From assembly GCF_006788895.1 (NCBI RefSeq), contig NZ_VFRA01000001.1, positions 1,116,001 to 1,180,000 on the forward strand: a stretch of 64,000 nucleotides of DNA. The letters are read 5' to 3'. Positions 43,536-56,795 of this stretch are shown here, piece by piece (the first letter of the stretch is position 1; the number at the start of each line of letters is the position of its first letter). This DNA comes from Rhodoglobus vestalii. Its GTDB lineage: Bacteria; Actinomycetota; Actinomycetes; Actinomycetales; Microbacteriaceae. The notes under the pieces are model-generated. The model worked only from the letters and a program-made list of their open reading frames with translations. It was not told the origin of the DNA and did not search any database. A program made the position numbers and the translations under genes.

Positions 43536-44869
43536 TGCTGGGCTCGATCGGCATCCGTTCCGAACCGAGTGGACACGAGCGTCTCCAGCGACGCGCGCAG
43601 CGGCTCCAGCTCGATTCGATCCACCATCTCCTGAACGAAGGCGTATACGAGTAGGCCGCGGGCCTCCTCCAGCGGTATCCCGCGCGTGCGCAGGTACAGC
43701 AACGCCTCATCATCCATTTGTCCGACCGCGGCACCGTGCGTGCACTTCACATCGTCGGTGTAAATTTCCAGTCTCGGTCGAGTGTCGACCTGGGCACGAT
43801 CGGCGAGAATGAGGTTCTTATTATTCTGATTCGCATCGGTTCCATCGGCCCCATGACGAACCATGATCTGTCCGTTGAACACTCCGTGCCCACGACCGTC
43901 GAGCACACCCTTATACAGCTGGTGGCTGGTGCAATTGGTCGCGGCGTGATCAATGAAGATCGTGTTGTCGTGTAATTGCTCACCCTGCGGCAAGTAGATG
44001 CCATCCAGGCTTACCTCGGCCTCGACGCCGTCTAGCAGTACCCGCACTTCGTGGCGGGCGATGCTGGAGCCGAGCATGATCGAGCGCGAGGAGAACCGGC
44101 TATTGCGTGCTTGCCGCACATCTAGCAGCGCCAAATGGAAGGCTGTGACTGGCTCGTTTTGTACCTTGTAATGTTCGATCTGCGCGCTGTCGGCCAGCAC
44201 AACCTCCGTAACAGCATTGGTGAAGTAGACATCGTTGTTAATTCCGGCGTAGGTCTCAACGATTGTTGCGCGACTGTCGGAATCGGCAATCATCACCGAC
44301 CGCGGACTAGACATTAATGGCGCGCCCTCAGAGTCGCTGAAAAACACGAGCTGGATCGGTTCATCCACGATTGTGCCAGAGGTGAGGTGGATGAATGCTC
44401 CGTCCTCAGCCAAGACGTCGTTGAAGGCGGCGAAGGCATGATGCTCCCCCGGTGTGTGCGAAAAGAACGGTTCGAGGCGGTCCGGACTCGCAGCCAGGAC
44501 GGAGGCCAGGGTGGTGACGACAGCGCCGGCTGGTAACCCTGTCAATCGCGAAAATTCAGACGAGAAATGTCCATTGACGAAAACCAGTCGGGGGCCGCCG
44601 AGATCGATCGAGGCTGTGTTGATGAGCTCTGCTGTTACCCGCGTGCCGGAACCAGCGATAGCAGCCTCGAAGGGTACAGCCAAGATCGGGTCCAGTCCGG
44701 TATATTTCCAGTCCTCATCTTTGCGGGACGGAAAACCATGCTTCCCAACCCATTCGAGGGCGTTCAACCGCGCCTCGGCAAGCCAGCCAAGATCGCGGCC
44801 ATCCCGCTTCGGCTGCAGGTCTGCGAGCACACCGTCAGCCGCCAGCACCGGAACCTTCACCGCAGTCAT
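43532..44869 (-). CDS. sufD: SufD, Fe-S cluster scaffold subunit
   Basis: A 445-residue beta-helical scaffold protein. GKHGFPSRKDEDWKYTG is the N-terminal SufD landmark. The core block is LYKGVLDGRGHGVFNGQIMV, with QNNKNLILADRAQVDTRPRL, and the late block VKCTHGAAVGQMDDEALLYL holds the conserved Cys and His at the SufB interface. It forms SufB-SufC2-SufD. Starts and stops overlap both neighbours by 4 bp. Confidence 0.95.
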   Translation of the reverse strand: MTAVKVPVLAADGVLADLQPKRDGRDLGWLAEARLNALEWVGKHGFPSRKDEDWKYTGLDPILAVPFEAAIAGSGTRVTAELINTASIDLGGPRLVFVNGHFSSEFSRLTGLPAGAVVTTLASVLAASPDRLEPFFSHTPGEHHAFAAFNDVLAEDGAFIHLTSGTIVDEPIQLVFFSDSEGAPLMSSPRSVMIADSDSRATIVETYAGINNDVYFTNAVTEVVLADSAQIEHYKVQNEPVTAFHLALLDVRQARNSRFSSRSIMLGSSIARHEVRVLLDGVEAEVSLDGIYLPQGEQLHDNTIFIDHAATNCTSHQLYKGVLDGRGHGVFNGQIMVRHGADGTDANQNNKNLILADRAQVDTRPRLEIYTDDVKCTHGAAVGQMDDEALLYLRTRGIPLEEARGLLVYAFVQEMVDRIELEPLRASLETLVSTRFGTDADRAQQ

Positions 44870-45638
44870 ACGGTCGCCCCAACCTGCGCCGAACGCTCCG
44901 TGCTTGGCTTCAGCCCCGCATACCCGTTTTTTTCGAGCTCGAGTGCGAGGTCCTTATCGCCCGAACGCACGATTTGGCCTTCGGCCATGACGTGCACGAA
45001 GTCCGGAACGATGTAGTCCAACAGGCGCTGGTGGTGCGTGATGATCAGCATTGCCCGACCCTCATTGCGGAGGGCATTCACACCGTTCGCCACGACCCGA
45101 AGTGCATCGATGTCCAGGCCGGAGTCGGTCTCGTCGAGGATCGCCAGTTTCGGCTCCAGAATCGCCATCTGCAAAATCTCATTGCGCTTCTTCTCACCAC
45201 CAGAGAAGCCTTCATTCACCGAGCGGCTCATAAACGTCTGGTCCATCTCGACCAATTTCATGCGCTCCTGGGCCAAGGCAAGAAAGTCCACCGCGTCCAG
45301 CTCTTCCTCACCGCGCTCGCGGCGCAGGGAGTTCAAGGCCGTTCGCATGAAGTACATGTTGCCGACACCGGGAATTTCAACCGGATGCTGGAAGGCCAGA
45401 AATACGCCAGCCGCAGCTCGTTCCTCCGGCGACAGGGCCAGCAGATCCTGACCTTCATACGTGACACTGCCGGAGACGTCATAACCGTCGCGACCGATCA
45501 GCACGCTGGCCAGCGTGCTCTTACCCGACCCGTTCGGGCCCATGATGGCGTGCACCTCACCCAGGTTGAGGTCAAGATTAACCCCGCGTAAAATTTCCTT
45601 GCTGTCAATACTGGCGTGCAATTCCTTGATATGTAGCA

Positions 45639-45639
<1 letters not shown>
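44866..45639 (-). CDS. sufC: SufC, Fe-S assembly ATPase
   Basis: A 257-residue ABC-type ATPase of the SUF scaffold. Walker A GPNGSGKSTLA, Q-loop FLAFQHPVEIPGV, signature FSGGEKKRNEILQMAILEPK and Walker B LAILDETDSGLD are typical, including the SufC-specific D-E-T-D-S-G-L-D. It powers cluster assembly on SufBD. Its start codon overlaps the sufB stop. Confidence 0.97.
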
Positions 45640-47102
<1,463 letters not shown>

Positions 47103-47163
47103 TATCTTCTCCTTCTCACGTGCTGTCAGTTGGTCACAGTCGGTGTGCCGATCAGTGTTTCGG

Positions 47164-49660
<2,497 letters not shown>

Positions 49661-49666
<6 letters not shown>

Positions 49667-49683
49667 AACATTAGTGTGTGCTA
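49661..49683. promoter_or_regulatory. Putative SufR operator
   Basis: TAACACAACATTAGTGTGTG contains the dyad ACAC-N9-GTGT and sits at the presumed transcription start of the suf operon. Position and symmetry suit autorepression by SufR. The motif has not been compared with experimentally defined SufR sites. Confidence 0.5.
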
Positions 49684-49966
49684 ATTCAGTCCAGATGTCC
49701 AGTTGGGTGTTGCGTGACATCGGCTCCGGACGCCCCGTGCCCGGTGTTAACCCCGAAATTTGTGCCAGTTTGCCGTTACACACGAGCAGGTTAATTGCCA
49801 CAACAGCTGCCGGCACCATCGACTTCTCGATCCCGAGGCTGCTGCAGGACTGCTGCTTCCTCAACTGGCTGCTGGCGCGACGCCGGCGTGCGGAACGGGC
49901 GCTGACAACCGTGGCACCTGTTCGGAGTCTGGGCCAGGCGGATGGAGAGGCCGTCCGCACGACCCT
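49667..49966. other. Region between sufR and the accessory island, no gene supported
   Basis: It contains the suf promoter region. The minus strand stays open through it, but the encoded sequence shows no recognisable domain and is rich in Arg/Ser, so I regard it as non-coding. The first repeat-module copy begins at its left-hand end of the island (49967). Confidence 0.4.
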
Positions 49967-50035
49967 GATGCCGCAAGCTGACTGGGGTGCTCCCCAAGTG
50001 TGGGTGAAATGTGGGCACGGTTAACTTAATTATTG
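49967..50035 (-). repeat. Island repeat module, copy A (partial, without tRNA fragment)
   Basis: About 65 bp nearly identical to 56869-56937 (copy B) and, over its first half, to 60258-60310 (copy C). The shared core includes TGACTGGGGTGCTCCCCA and TGTGGGTGAAATGTGGGCA. Like the other copies, it lies just outside the 3' end of an AbiEii-type gene, here a relic. The tRNA-like part found in copies B and C is missing. Confidence 0.8.
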
Positions 50036-50095
50036 CTCAGCAAAGAGCCATATCTTCGCTCCGTTGGTGAAACTAAGGAAAGAGAAAAGCGCCCT

Positions 50096-50212
50096 CAGCT
50101 CCAGGTTTTTGAAGTTGGGTCCCACGCTCGCTCAGGATCGACCGCGTGCACGAAGACTGGATCAAGGAATGACGACACGTCAGTGAGCTGATCGTTGAGA
50201 ACGGCCAATGTC
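50096..50212 (-). pseudogene. AbiEii-type nucleotidyltransferase, 3'-end relic
   Basis: The frame MTLAVLNDQLTDVSSFLDPV, ending AWDPTSKTWS, closely matches the last 40 residues of the intact AbiEii gene at 56996 (ITLAVLKDQLTEVSTFLDPI, ending AWHPTSQAWI). The rest of the gene is gone. Gene end and repeat module keep the same relative order as in the intact copy, so a whole block was duplicated and then truncated. Confidence 0.85.
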
Positions 50213-50378
50213 ATCGCCGTCCTTGAGCTGGATGCCGAGCTCTTGGATGCGCATCGCGAGCATCAGCTCACTATGCAGCGGCCACTGCTTCGTCATGTGT
50301 GCCAGCAGTCCTTCGTGGATGATCCTCTGTAGGGGGTCATCTTTGAGCGTCTTGGCGACATTTAGGACTCCAGCCTCA
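50213..50378 (-). pseudogene. Unidentified gene fragment joined to the AbiEii relic
   Basis: A minus-strand frame reads WLAEAGVLNVAKTLKDDPLQ, then IIHEGLLAHMTKQWPLHSEL and MLAMRIQELGIQLKDGDD, before running out of frame into the AbiEii relic. It looks like real helical protein sequence, but I do not recognise a family and it has no start. It ends against the beta-helix gene. Confidence 0.4.
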
Positions 50379-50379
50379 G

Positions 50380-52542
50380 CTAGCCAGGAAACTCCGGCTG
50401 GCGCTTTGCGGGGACGCGGCGTCTTGCTACAAGCAGCGCAGAACCGAGCACGAGCAGCAGTGCGCCAGCGGCCCAGAGCACGGGGCCGGGAGCGTCAGCG
50501 CCGGTGGCGGCGAGTGCGGGCGTGGCGGCGAGTGCGGGCGTGGCCGCGACAGAGCTGTAGGCGACGAAGGTCGTGAAGTGCTTCGTCCAAATCACCATGT
50601 CCGCCCCGACCGAGATGTAACAGTCGCCGCCGGCAGCGAGCGCATCGCCTGCGGTTTGGTTGTCTGCCGAGCATTTCGTCGTGATGGGCGTGAACGTGCC
50701 ATTGCGTACGAATCCGACGAGCTTGTCGCCGTCGCTTGGCAGCAGAAGCCGGACTCCGTTGTCGAACGTCAGCCCAATGTCGCCAGCTCCGACCTCGATC
50801 GCCGTCGCGATGGTGACTGTGGTTCCCGACTCGGCCGGGATAGTGATTGAACTATTGGGCACGATTGTCGGCGCCTTGATTACGCCGTCCCAGTCCTTAT
50901 CGGTTGCGGTAACGCGTGTCTGTGGGATCCCCACTGTGACGCCGTCGCTCGTCGTGATTGTGGTCTGCGGGATGGTGCCTTTCCCGTCGGCGAGGAGTTC
51001 CTTGTAGTCGACCCCAGCATCCGTCGTGCCGCCACCCACCTCGATGACCAGAGACTGGGCTGAGTCCGTCACCGTTACCGTCGGTTTTGTGTCATCGAGA
51101 ACCACATCGAGAGGAATTATGGCAGGTGAGTCCGGCCAGAAACCGGGTTGGCCTTCTTTAGCAGGATCATCATCGTAGGCGCTTATCCATCCTCCGCTGT
51201 CCACCTGACTTTCTTCTTGTTGGTTGGCTGAAGGGCCCGCTGCGGTGCCCCACCAGTTGCCCCTGGCGTTAATTTTCCCCGTATTTGAGCCATCGATGAT
51301 CGTTTCTTTGTAGACACTGACCGGCTTACACTCCCCTTCACCGGCCGTACACGAGCTGTCCGCTGGGGTGGGCTGGGACAATGTGAACTTATTTCCCGAG
51401 ATAGCGACGTCGGAGTACTTGAATTCGTTATTGTGCAACCAATCGGCGACACCACTCAACCCCACACCAAACTCTGAGAATGCAATGTCGTTGCCAGAAA
51501 CCTCTAGGCCAGCTATCACGGGGCTAACTCCTGAGGGTGGCGCCACGCTCCCTCGGTCTAGAGCGATGGCGCGGCGGGTGTCAGAAATCGTGTTCTGACG
51601 GATTACAACATTCGTCAGGCTGTTTTTACTTAGGCCCAATATGCCTGTGTTTGCACCACGAATCCAGTTACTTTCAATTGTGACACTATCGACCGCGCCC
51701 TCGTCCATCGCGAGTTGAACAGCCCATTTAGTCCCCTCAAACTGGTCATCCCGAGCCCCCATGCCAATGTTGTTGCCTGTTAAAGTCACGTTGCTACTGC
51801 TGTCCAAGTTCACCCCTCGGCGGCCGTCAGCTTCCGGGTTGTCATGCCGGATAAAGTTGTTTTCCACGGTCAAGTCAATGATGTTAACCAAGTAGATAGC
51901 TGTTTTGTTGTCCCCGGTAATATCATCAATTCTGTTGTGGGAGATAACCCATGTGCTCGCCGAACCATTCTGCCCGTCAATCGGCTGTGACCCGGACGAA
52001 AAGTCGTTATAGGTAATGGTCACGTTGTCGCTGGTGGTTGCCTTGACCCCAGCAGACTCTGTTGGGGTAACAATCTTGAACCCGCTGATGGTGATGTCGT
52101 CGATACCGGCCTGAAAAGTCACCATCCCCTTGATCACGGCTTCGCCGGTAAGGCGGTCCTGGTTGGGTGTGGGCACGTCCTTTGACATGTCCTGGGGATG
52201 AATCCCGTGATTGGGCCCCACAATGTTCACTGGCTTGCTGACTGTGAAGCCAGAATAGTCACCCTCCAACACCTGAATAGTGTCGCCAGCTTTGGTGGCA
52301 TCATTAATAATCGCGTCAGCAATTGTGTTGAAAGCTTCACTCTCTGACGTCCCGTCACCCGATGTGGAAACGCTTGCGTCAACGTACCAAATTCCTGAAC
52401 TATCCCCCACCGCAGCTGTCGCCGACGCGCTCTGAGCGATCCCGCTCAAACCTGCGGTCGCTAGAACTAGCAGGGTACCCATGGCGAGAATCTTGCGAAA
52501 CCCTGTCCGCTGGGATGAGTTTGGGGCGGACTTAGTAATCAA
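50380..52542 (-). CDS. Surface-anchored right-handed beta-helix protein with LAXTG sorting signal
   Basis: A 720-residue exported protein. The signal peptide ends about LSGIAQSASATAA. A DUF1565/pectate-lyase-like start follows (IWYVDASVSTSGDGTSESEA, FNTIADAIINDATKAGDTIQ), then a parallel beta-helix with repeated N-x-I/V turns (VTITYNDFSSG, LTVENNFIRHDN, VTLTGNNIGMG, VVIRQNTISDTR). A beta-rich spacer leads to a C-terminal class E-type sorting motif LAATGAD, a hydrophobic helix (PVLWAAGALLLVLGSALLVA) and RRR. It is probably linked to peptidoglycan and may bind or cleave a polysaccharide. An 18-bp duplication repeats ATPALA before the motif. The start is TTG 52542, behind AGGAG. Confidence 0.85.
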   Translation of the reverse strand: MITKSAPNSSQRTGFRKILAMGTLLVLATAGLSGIAQSASATAAVGDSSGIWYVDASVSTSGDGTSESEAFNTIADAIINDATKAGDTIQVLEGDYSGFTVSKPVNIVGPNHGIHPQDMSKDVPTPNQDRLTGEAVIKGMVTFQAGIDDITISGFKIVTPTESAGVKATTSDNVTITYNDFSSGSQPIDGQNGSASTWVISHNRIDDITGDNKTAIYLVNIIDLTVENNFIRHDNPEADGRRGVNLDSSSNVTLTGNNIGMGARDDQFEGTKWAVQLAMDEGAVDSVTIESNWIRGANTGILGLSKNSLTNVVIRQNTISDTRRAIALDRGSVAPPSGVSPVIAGLEVSGNDIAFSEFGVGLSGVADWLHNNEFKYSDVAISGNKFTLSQPTPADSSCTAGEGECKPVSVYKETIIDGSNTGKINARGNWWGTAAGPSANQQEESQVDSGGWISAYDDDPAKEGQPGFWPDSPAIIPLDVVLDDTKPTVTVTDSAQSLVIEVGGGTTDAGVDYKELLADGKGTIPQTTITTSDGVTVGIPQTRVTATDKDWDGVIKAPTIVPNSSITIPAESGTTVTIATAIEVGAGDIGLTFDNGVRLLLPSDGDKLVGFVRNGTFTPITTKCSADNQTAGDALAAGGDCYISVGADMVIWTKHFTTFVAYSSVAATPALAATPALAATGADAPGPVLWAAGALLLVLGSALLVARRRVPAKRQPEFPG

Positions 52543-53277
52543 TTGCAGCACTCCTAAAATGGGCCAGTCAAGGCCATGCATCGGGATTTAGCGAGAATAA
52601 TTTAGTTATACAGGGCTCGCCCAAAAGGCGATGATTGCGCGGGTAATACTGCGCATGAAAAGTATCTTTCTCAATGGGGCGATTTCACCGGGATATGCCG
52701 ACTCGGGCGTTGAGGGCAGCATTTTCCGGCAGCTCGAGCCGGTCACTGTAGCTTTGATCAGTTCCGACAACGCAATCGCATCCGACACGAATGGGCTCTC
52801 CCGTACGGACACTTTGGAACACCTCGGAACGAGAGACGAAGCCGGGTTTCGCACGGAGTTTGTCATCATCGGCGACTTCTGCCTGAGTGGAGTCACTCCG
52901 TTTGGGTCTCGTCAGCGTCTTCAAGTTTTCACGATCCTGTCTCTTCTCGGGTGCATCATGTTCGCTTGGCTCAAAGTTAGGGCTCCCTCGGCAACTAGTG
53001 AGGTGGTTCTGCAATTTCTCACCCCACCTCAGCTGGACGGTTAACCCCTCTAAACGAGATTGCCCCTCGAACGGGGGAGCAGGTGTTGTCAGCGATTCCA
53101 ATCAAGACACGACATGCGAAGTGACCTCACCCCGCATCTCACCCGTTCGAAAAGTCTTGGTTCCCTGTTTCTCTGCCAAGCTTGACTGAACAAGTGCGCC
53201 GCTGTCTTCTCGGGTATACGAAGCGGTGGTTGCGCTCGTTGTTGGACGGTTTTGTCTGATCGGGTCAGACGAACTCC
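52543..53277. other. 735-bp intergenic region without a supported gene
   Basis: It separates the divergent beta-helix and LuxR-type genes. Overlapping frames of about 137 codons exist on both strands (52631-53044 plus, 52685-53101 minus), but neither has recognisable motifs or a ribosome binding site. GC content is lower than in surrounding genes, consistent with promoter or acquired DNA. Confidence 0.4.
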
Positions 53278-53607
53278 GTGGGGTGCGGCTTTCCGGAAGG
53301 CCGCCCCCTCTCTCATAGCGACTCGTACCGATTGCAGCAAAAAGCAGAACGTCGACAAGAATCAGAATCAGACAAGGTTTTGAGTAAGACTTCCCACATT
53401 TCCAAATGCCAGGATGTGACTAGGCTTGGGGGTCGTCGGCTGGATGGTTTTCAGTTGCCCCATCAGGGCCGCGGAAGGGAGGGTCATCGTGGGCCGGCAT
53501 TTGGTGGTTCGCATGGAGCCCAGTTCAACTGTGTCACGCAGGAGGCTTCCAACCACACAGCTCGGATCCGACCTACTGGGCCTATCTACGGCAGATCACG
53601 GCTCAGA

Positions 53608-56208
53608 GTGTCGCAAGATTTGATCAGGAATTCGGCCTTCGAAGCCCGGGTTGACTCTCTCATCGCGGCACAATCGCTCACCTGGATCCGCACTCCAGCC
53701 GGAATGGGGAAAAGAGCCGCGGTTGCCGCGTGGTTGCGACACAGCGTCGTCGATCAAGAAACGATCTGGCTGACTCTGTCGCCAGAGGCGATGCAGCAGC
53801 GTCAGGCTCTCGGCGCCATTTTCGATGCGATCGCCGTCGCGAACTGGGATCATGCGTCGATGCAGGCAATACCTGCTCCTGGGGCACTGGCACAGCGGCG
53901 GACGCACGCTCGGGGAGTCGTCCAGAAACGTGGTCGACGAACGATGCTCGTGATCGAACTTGGGGTTCAACGACTAGCACCAAGCGAGCTCAGCGCGCTT
54001 GGTGCTTTCGCCGCTGAGTCTGCGGCACTGCGTATTCTTTTTATTGAGGATGAGAATTTTCGCTCAATGCCAAGTTCTGGTGAAAATCTCGCAGACCTCG
54101 ACGCACACGATCTCCGAGTGAACATCGGTGCGTTCCGTGATGAATTTGCACGCCTGAACCTCCCCATTGCTGATGCGGTGGCCGCGCGAATAGCCGATCG
54201 CCACCACGGTGATTTTGCGCTCTCTGCCGCGCTCGTTTCTGAGGTAGTGCGCAATCCGCAGCATGATGTCGAAATCTCGTTGGCGACAGCACACGCCCAC
54301 GTGCTTGTGGAGGCAGCACAGCAGCTGATGCCTGAGGGCGCACCGACCGTGCTGGCGCTGCTTGCTCTGATTCCAGAAATCCACGAAAGCCACCTCGCGA
54401 CTGCAGTCAGCGGAGGTCGCGTCGATCTTGAACTTCGTTCATTGCAGGAACGGGGATTGCTGGAGTCCTGGACTACTCCCGAGGGAGAGTACGTTTATAG
54501 GCTATTCGATTCCGTGCGCGAAATCGTGAGATCGATCACGCTGCCCCACTATCTCCACAATCGACAACACTTACATCTACTAGCCCGCGACTATTTCGTC
54601 GCCATCGGTGATGTGGGCTCCGCCGCACAGCAGCTACAACACCTCGGGGAATCTAATTCGGCGATCGACCTGTTTGCCGCACACTGGCTCAGCTATCGCC
54701 GACTGAACGGTCATGACAAGTCCCGAGAGTTGTGCTCTATGTTCTCGTTGACGGATATGCTTCCCCACCTTGAGGCTTCCGCGGCGGTCTGGCTTATTTG
54801 TTCGAATTCACCCTCAGCATCGATCGCAGCACCGTACGCCGCGCGCATTCTCGGCGCCAAGGACTCCGAACTCGGCACGCTGACTCCACGCGCGCGGTTG
54901 ACTGTTCACATTGCCCGCATGTTGATTTTTCTGGATCGGGAACGGCCGGAACTGGCAGCAAAGGTCGCCGCCGAAACGACGGCCGACCGAGAACGTGTCC
55001 TCCGCCAGGAAGCCAACGACATCGGGGAACTCCACCTCGAATACCTGCTCGCGGTCGCTAGGACGGCATTGTCTAATGGCGCCTTTCGCCGTGCCGCCAT
55101 TCACTACGACGAGGCGCTGGCGCTTTCTGAAACGATCCGCGACCCAGCTTCCACCTACCGAGCGCTCAGCGGGCTGGCCCTCACATTGACAGTGAACGGT
55201 GAAATTGCAGCAACACAAGAACTTATCAATCGCGCTCGCGCGCCAGAACAAGAACTGGATCTGTCGCACTCTTACACCGCAGCCGAGATCGCGTGGTGCG
55301 AGTGCCTAACTCGGTATTTTACGGGTGAGAAGCCCACGAGCCCCGCGGTAACGGATTCGGCAAGTGACCGTCCCCCATTCGACGACATCTGGGCACCAGT
55401 GAGAACTCTCCAGGAGGTGCAAACGATGTTTCAGATAGGCGACAATCTGGAGGCAGCCGGCGTTCTCAGGAATCTTCTCAGTTCCTTGACAGCTGTGAAC
55501 AGCTTGCCTCTGTTTCGTCAAACGCTGGCAGACTTTTTTAGCCGAGTTCTCCTCGCATCTAACCAGCCTGGTGCCGCCCTTCAGGCGTTAGAGGGCGAGT
55601 CATCGAATGGCGATCATTTTCCCTGCTTCGAGTCGACGCGCGCTCTCGCCCACATCGCACGCGGCGATCCGTTCGCGGCGATAGAAGCCACAAACGTATG
55701 CATCCAGCGCGGTCAGGAACACGCGAATACGTCTCTGATGACCGTCTACGTTGCACGAGCCCTCGCGTTCGAATCGACCGGGTTGCCCACCGCAGCTGAA
55801 GACGCTTTCATCACGGCCGCGAGCATCGCAGCAAATGCGGGAATGCGGTTCAACCTCGAAACGCTTGCGGGTCAGCAGCTTGTCGACGTGCGAGCACGCA
55901 GCCAAATACTGATGCCCGAGGCGACCGCTCTCGCTATCAGTGTCGAGTACTTCGAGGTCCAGCAGTCGCGTGGGCATCCACAACAGCTGACCATGCCAAC
56001 AATCAGGGAGCGCGAAATACTTGGTGAGCTAGCCTCACCCCTCACTCTCGTGGAAATCGCTGAAAAACTCTTCATCTCCAAAAACACCCTCAAAACGCAC
56101 ACCGGAAGTCTCTATCGCAAACTTGGAGTGAGCTCGAGGCAGGAAGCGATGGACATTGCCCACACGTGGGGGATGGGAATGCTCAATCCGCCCACGACTG
56201 ACCCGTGA
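53608..56208 (+). CDS. Large LuxR-family (MalT/LAL-like) transcriptional regulator with degenerate P-loop
   Basis: About 866 residues from GTG 53608; the frame is open from 53278 but the upstream part is unlike the family. The N-terminal NTPase-like domain has RTPAGMGKRAAVAAWL where a Walker A would be G-K-T/S. The phosphate-binding Thr/Ser is Arg, and the Walker B-like segment TMLVIELGVQR lacks the acidic pair. A long helical TPR-like region follows. The C-terminal HTH is clear: TMPTIREREILGELASPLTL, VEIAEKLFISKNTLKTHTGS, LYRKLGVSSRQEA. It probably regulates neighbouring surface genes without ATP control; that is inference. Confidence 0.85.
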   Translation: MSQDLIRNSAFEARVDSLIAAQSLTWIRTPAGMGKRAAVAAWLRHSVVDQETIWLTLSPEAMQQRQALGAIFDAIAVANWDHASMQAIPAPGALAQRRTHARGVVQKRGRRTMLVIELGVQRLAPSELSALGAFAAESAALRILFIEDENFRSMPSSGENLADLDAHDLRVNIGAFRDEFARLNLPIADAVAARIADRHHGDFALSAALVSEVVRNPQHDVEISLATAHAHVLVEAAQQLMPEGAPTVLALLALIPEIHESHLATAVSGGRVDLELRSLQERGLLESWTTPEGEYVYRLFDSVREIVRSITLPHYLHNRQHLHLLARDYFVAIGDVGSAAQQLQHLGESNSAIDLFAAHWLSYRRLNGHDKSRELCSMFSLTDMLPHLEASAAVWLICSNSPSASIAAPYAARILGAKDSELGTLTPRARLTVHIARMLIFLDRERPELAAKVAAETTADRERVLRQEANDIGELHLEYLLAVARTALSNGAFRRAAIHYDEALALSETIRDPASTYRALSGLALTLTVNGEIAATQELINRARAPEQELDLSHSYTAAEIAWCECLTRYFTGEKPTSPAVTDSASDRPPFDDIWAPVRTLQEVQTMFQIGDNLEAAGVLRNLLSSLTAVNSLPLFRQTLADFFSRVLLASNQPGAALQALEGESSNGDHFPCFESTRALAHIARGDPFAAIEATNVCIQRGQEHANTSLMTVYVARALAFESTGLPTAAEDAFITAASIAANAGMRFNLETLAGQQLVDVRARSQILMPEATALAISVEYFEVQQSRGHPQQLTMPTIREREILGELASPLTLVEIAEKLFISKNTLKTHTGSLYRKLGVSSRQEAMDIAHTWGMGMLNPPTTDP

Positions 56209-56472
56209 TCCGAGCACTGAGCTTGCTCAGTTCGCGACTCGCGGCGACGACGTACGATTGGCGCGCAAGCGGCCCAGCCGAAGCGCAATGCTCAGGAGTT
56301 GAAATTTCACTATCCCGCGGCTCGTCAACCTCGGGGGCTGAACGCAGCTGACGAGCATCGAGATGGTGATCGTCGCTAAAGCGATGGTAAAGATGATCTT
56401 GGTGGGTCTGCTGCATCAATGGATCACGCGTGAGGACAACGCGCACGGCTGGACCCTTATCCTCTCGATCAG
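56209..56472. other. Intergenic region between the regulator and the tandem repeat
   Basis: A minus-strand frame of 98 codons (56183-56479) overlaps the regulator's end and has no recognisable domain. I see no gene or strong hairpin here. Confidence 0.35.
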
Positions 56473-56567
56473 AGGTCAATAGGTCAATAGGTCAATAGGT
56501 CAATAGGTCAATAGGTCAATAGGTCAATAGGTCAATAGGTCAATAGGTCAATAGGTCAATAGGTCAA
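56473..56567 (+). repeat. 8-bp tandem repeat (AGGTCAAT), about 11.9 copies
   Basis: Eleven perfect AGGTCAAT units are followed by a partial AGGTCAA. The homologous place in copy C (59934-59947) has fewer than two units, so the array grew by slippage in copy B. It is not in a gene. No spacers exist, so it is not a CRISPR array. Confidence 0.97.
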
Positions 56568-56702
56568 CTGCGCATCATGTCATTGAACCCGGGCAAATGC
56601 TGGCTTCTGAGGTTCATTAAGAGCCCATTTCTGACCGAGCACAGCCCGAAACTTCTCGAGGTCTGGGCAAAGTGTGGGCAGAATGTGGACAAACGAAAAC
56701 AG

Positions 56703-56747
56703 GCCCGACTGCACTTAATAAGAAAGTGGTGGTCAGACCTGCTTTTT
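56703..56747 (+). terminator. Hairpin with T tract in repeat module B
   Basis: The GCCCGAC and GGTCAGACC regions pair imperfectly, followed by CTGCTTTTTTT. The same structure recurs in copy C (60092-60137). It reads as a plus-strand terminator, presumably from the ancestral integrating element. Confidence 0.6.
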
Positions 56748-56749
56748 TT

Positions 56750-56795
56750 GGTGCGCACGGAGGGATTTGAACTCCCGGCCTATTGATCCGTAGTC
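56750..56795 (-). other. tRNA-Arg(ACG)-like 3'-half fragment (candidate attachment site), copy B
   Basis: On the minus strand the sequence runs ACTACGGATCAATAGGCC, then the T-loop GTTCAAATCCCTCCG and an acceptor end GCGCACC. It is the 3' half of a tRNA, with anticodon ACG. The D-arm and 5' acceptor strand are absent. Site-specific integrases often recombine at such 3' ends and leave copies at element boundaries. Some T-stem and acceptor positions differ from copy C (GGGAG vs GGGGG; GTGCGCAC vs GGGCGCAC). Confidence 0.65.

Noticed and set aside
52631..53044. 137-codon frame in the region between the beta-helix and LuxR-type genes
   Set aside because: A competing frame exists on the other strand, neither has a ribosome binding site or motif, and the region must hold two promoters.
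56473..56567. Possible CRISPR array
   Set aside because: The units are 8 bp and contiguous, with no spacers between them and no cas genes nearby; it is a simple tandem repeat.
56750..56795. Functional tRNA-Arg gene (also considered at 60140-60185)
   Set aside because: Only the 3' half is present at both places; no D-arm, 5' acceptor strand or paired anticodon stem can be found upstream on the minus strand.
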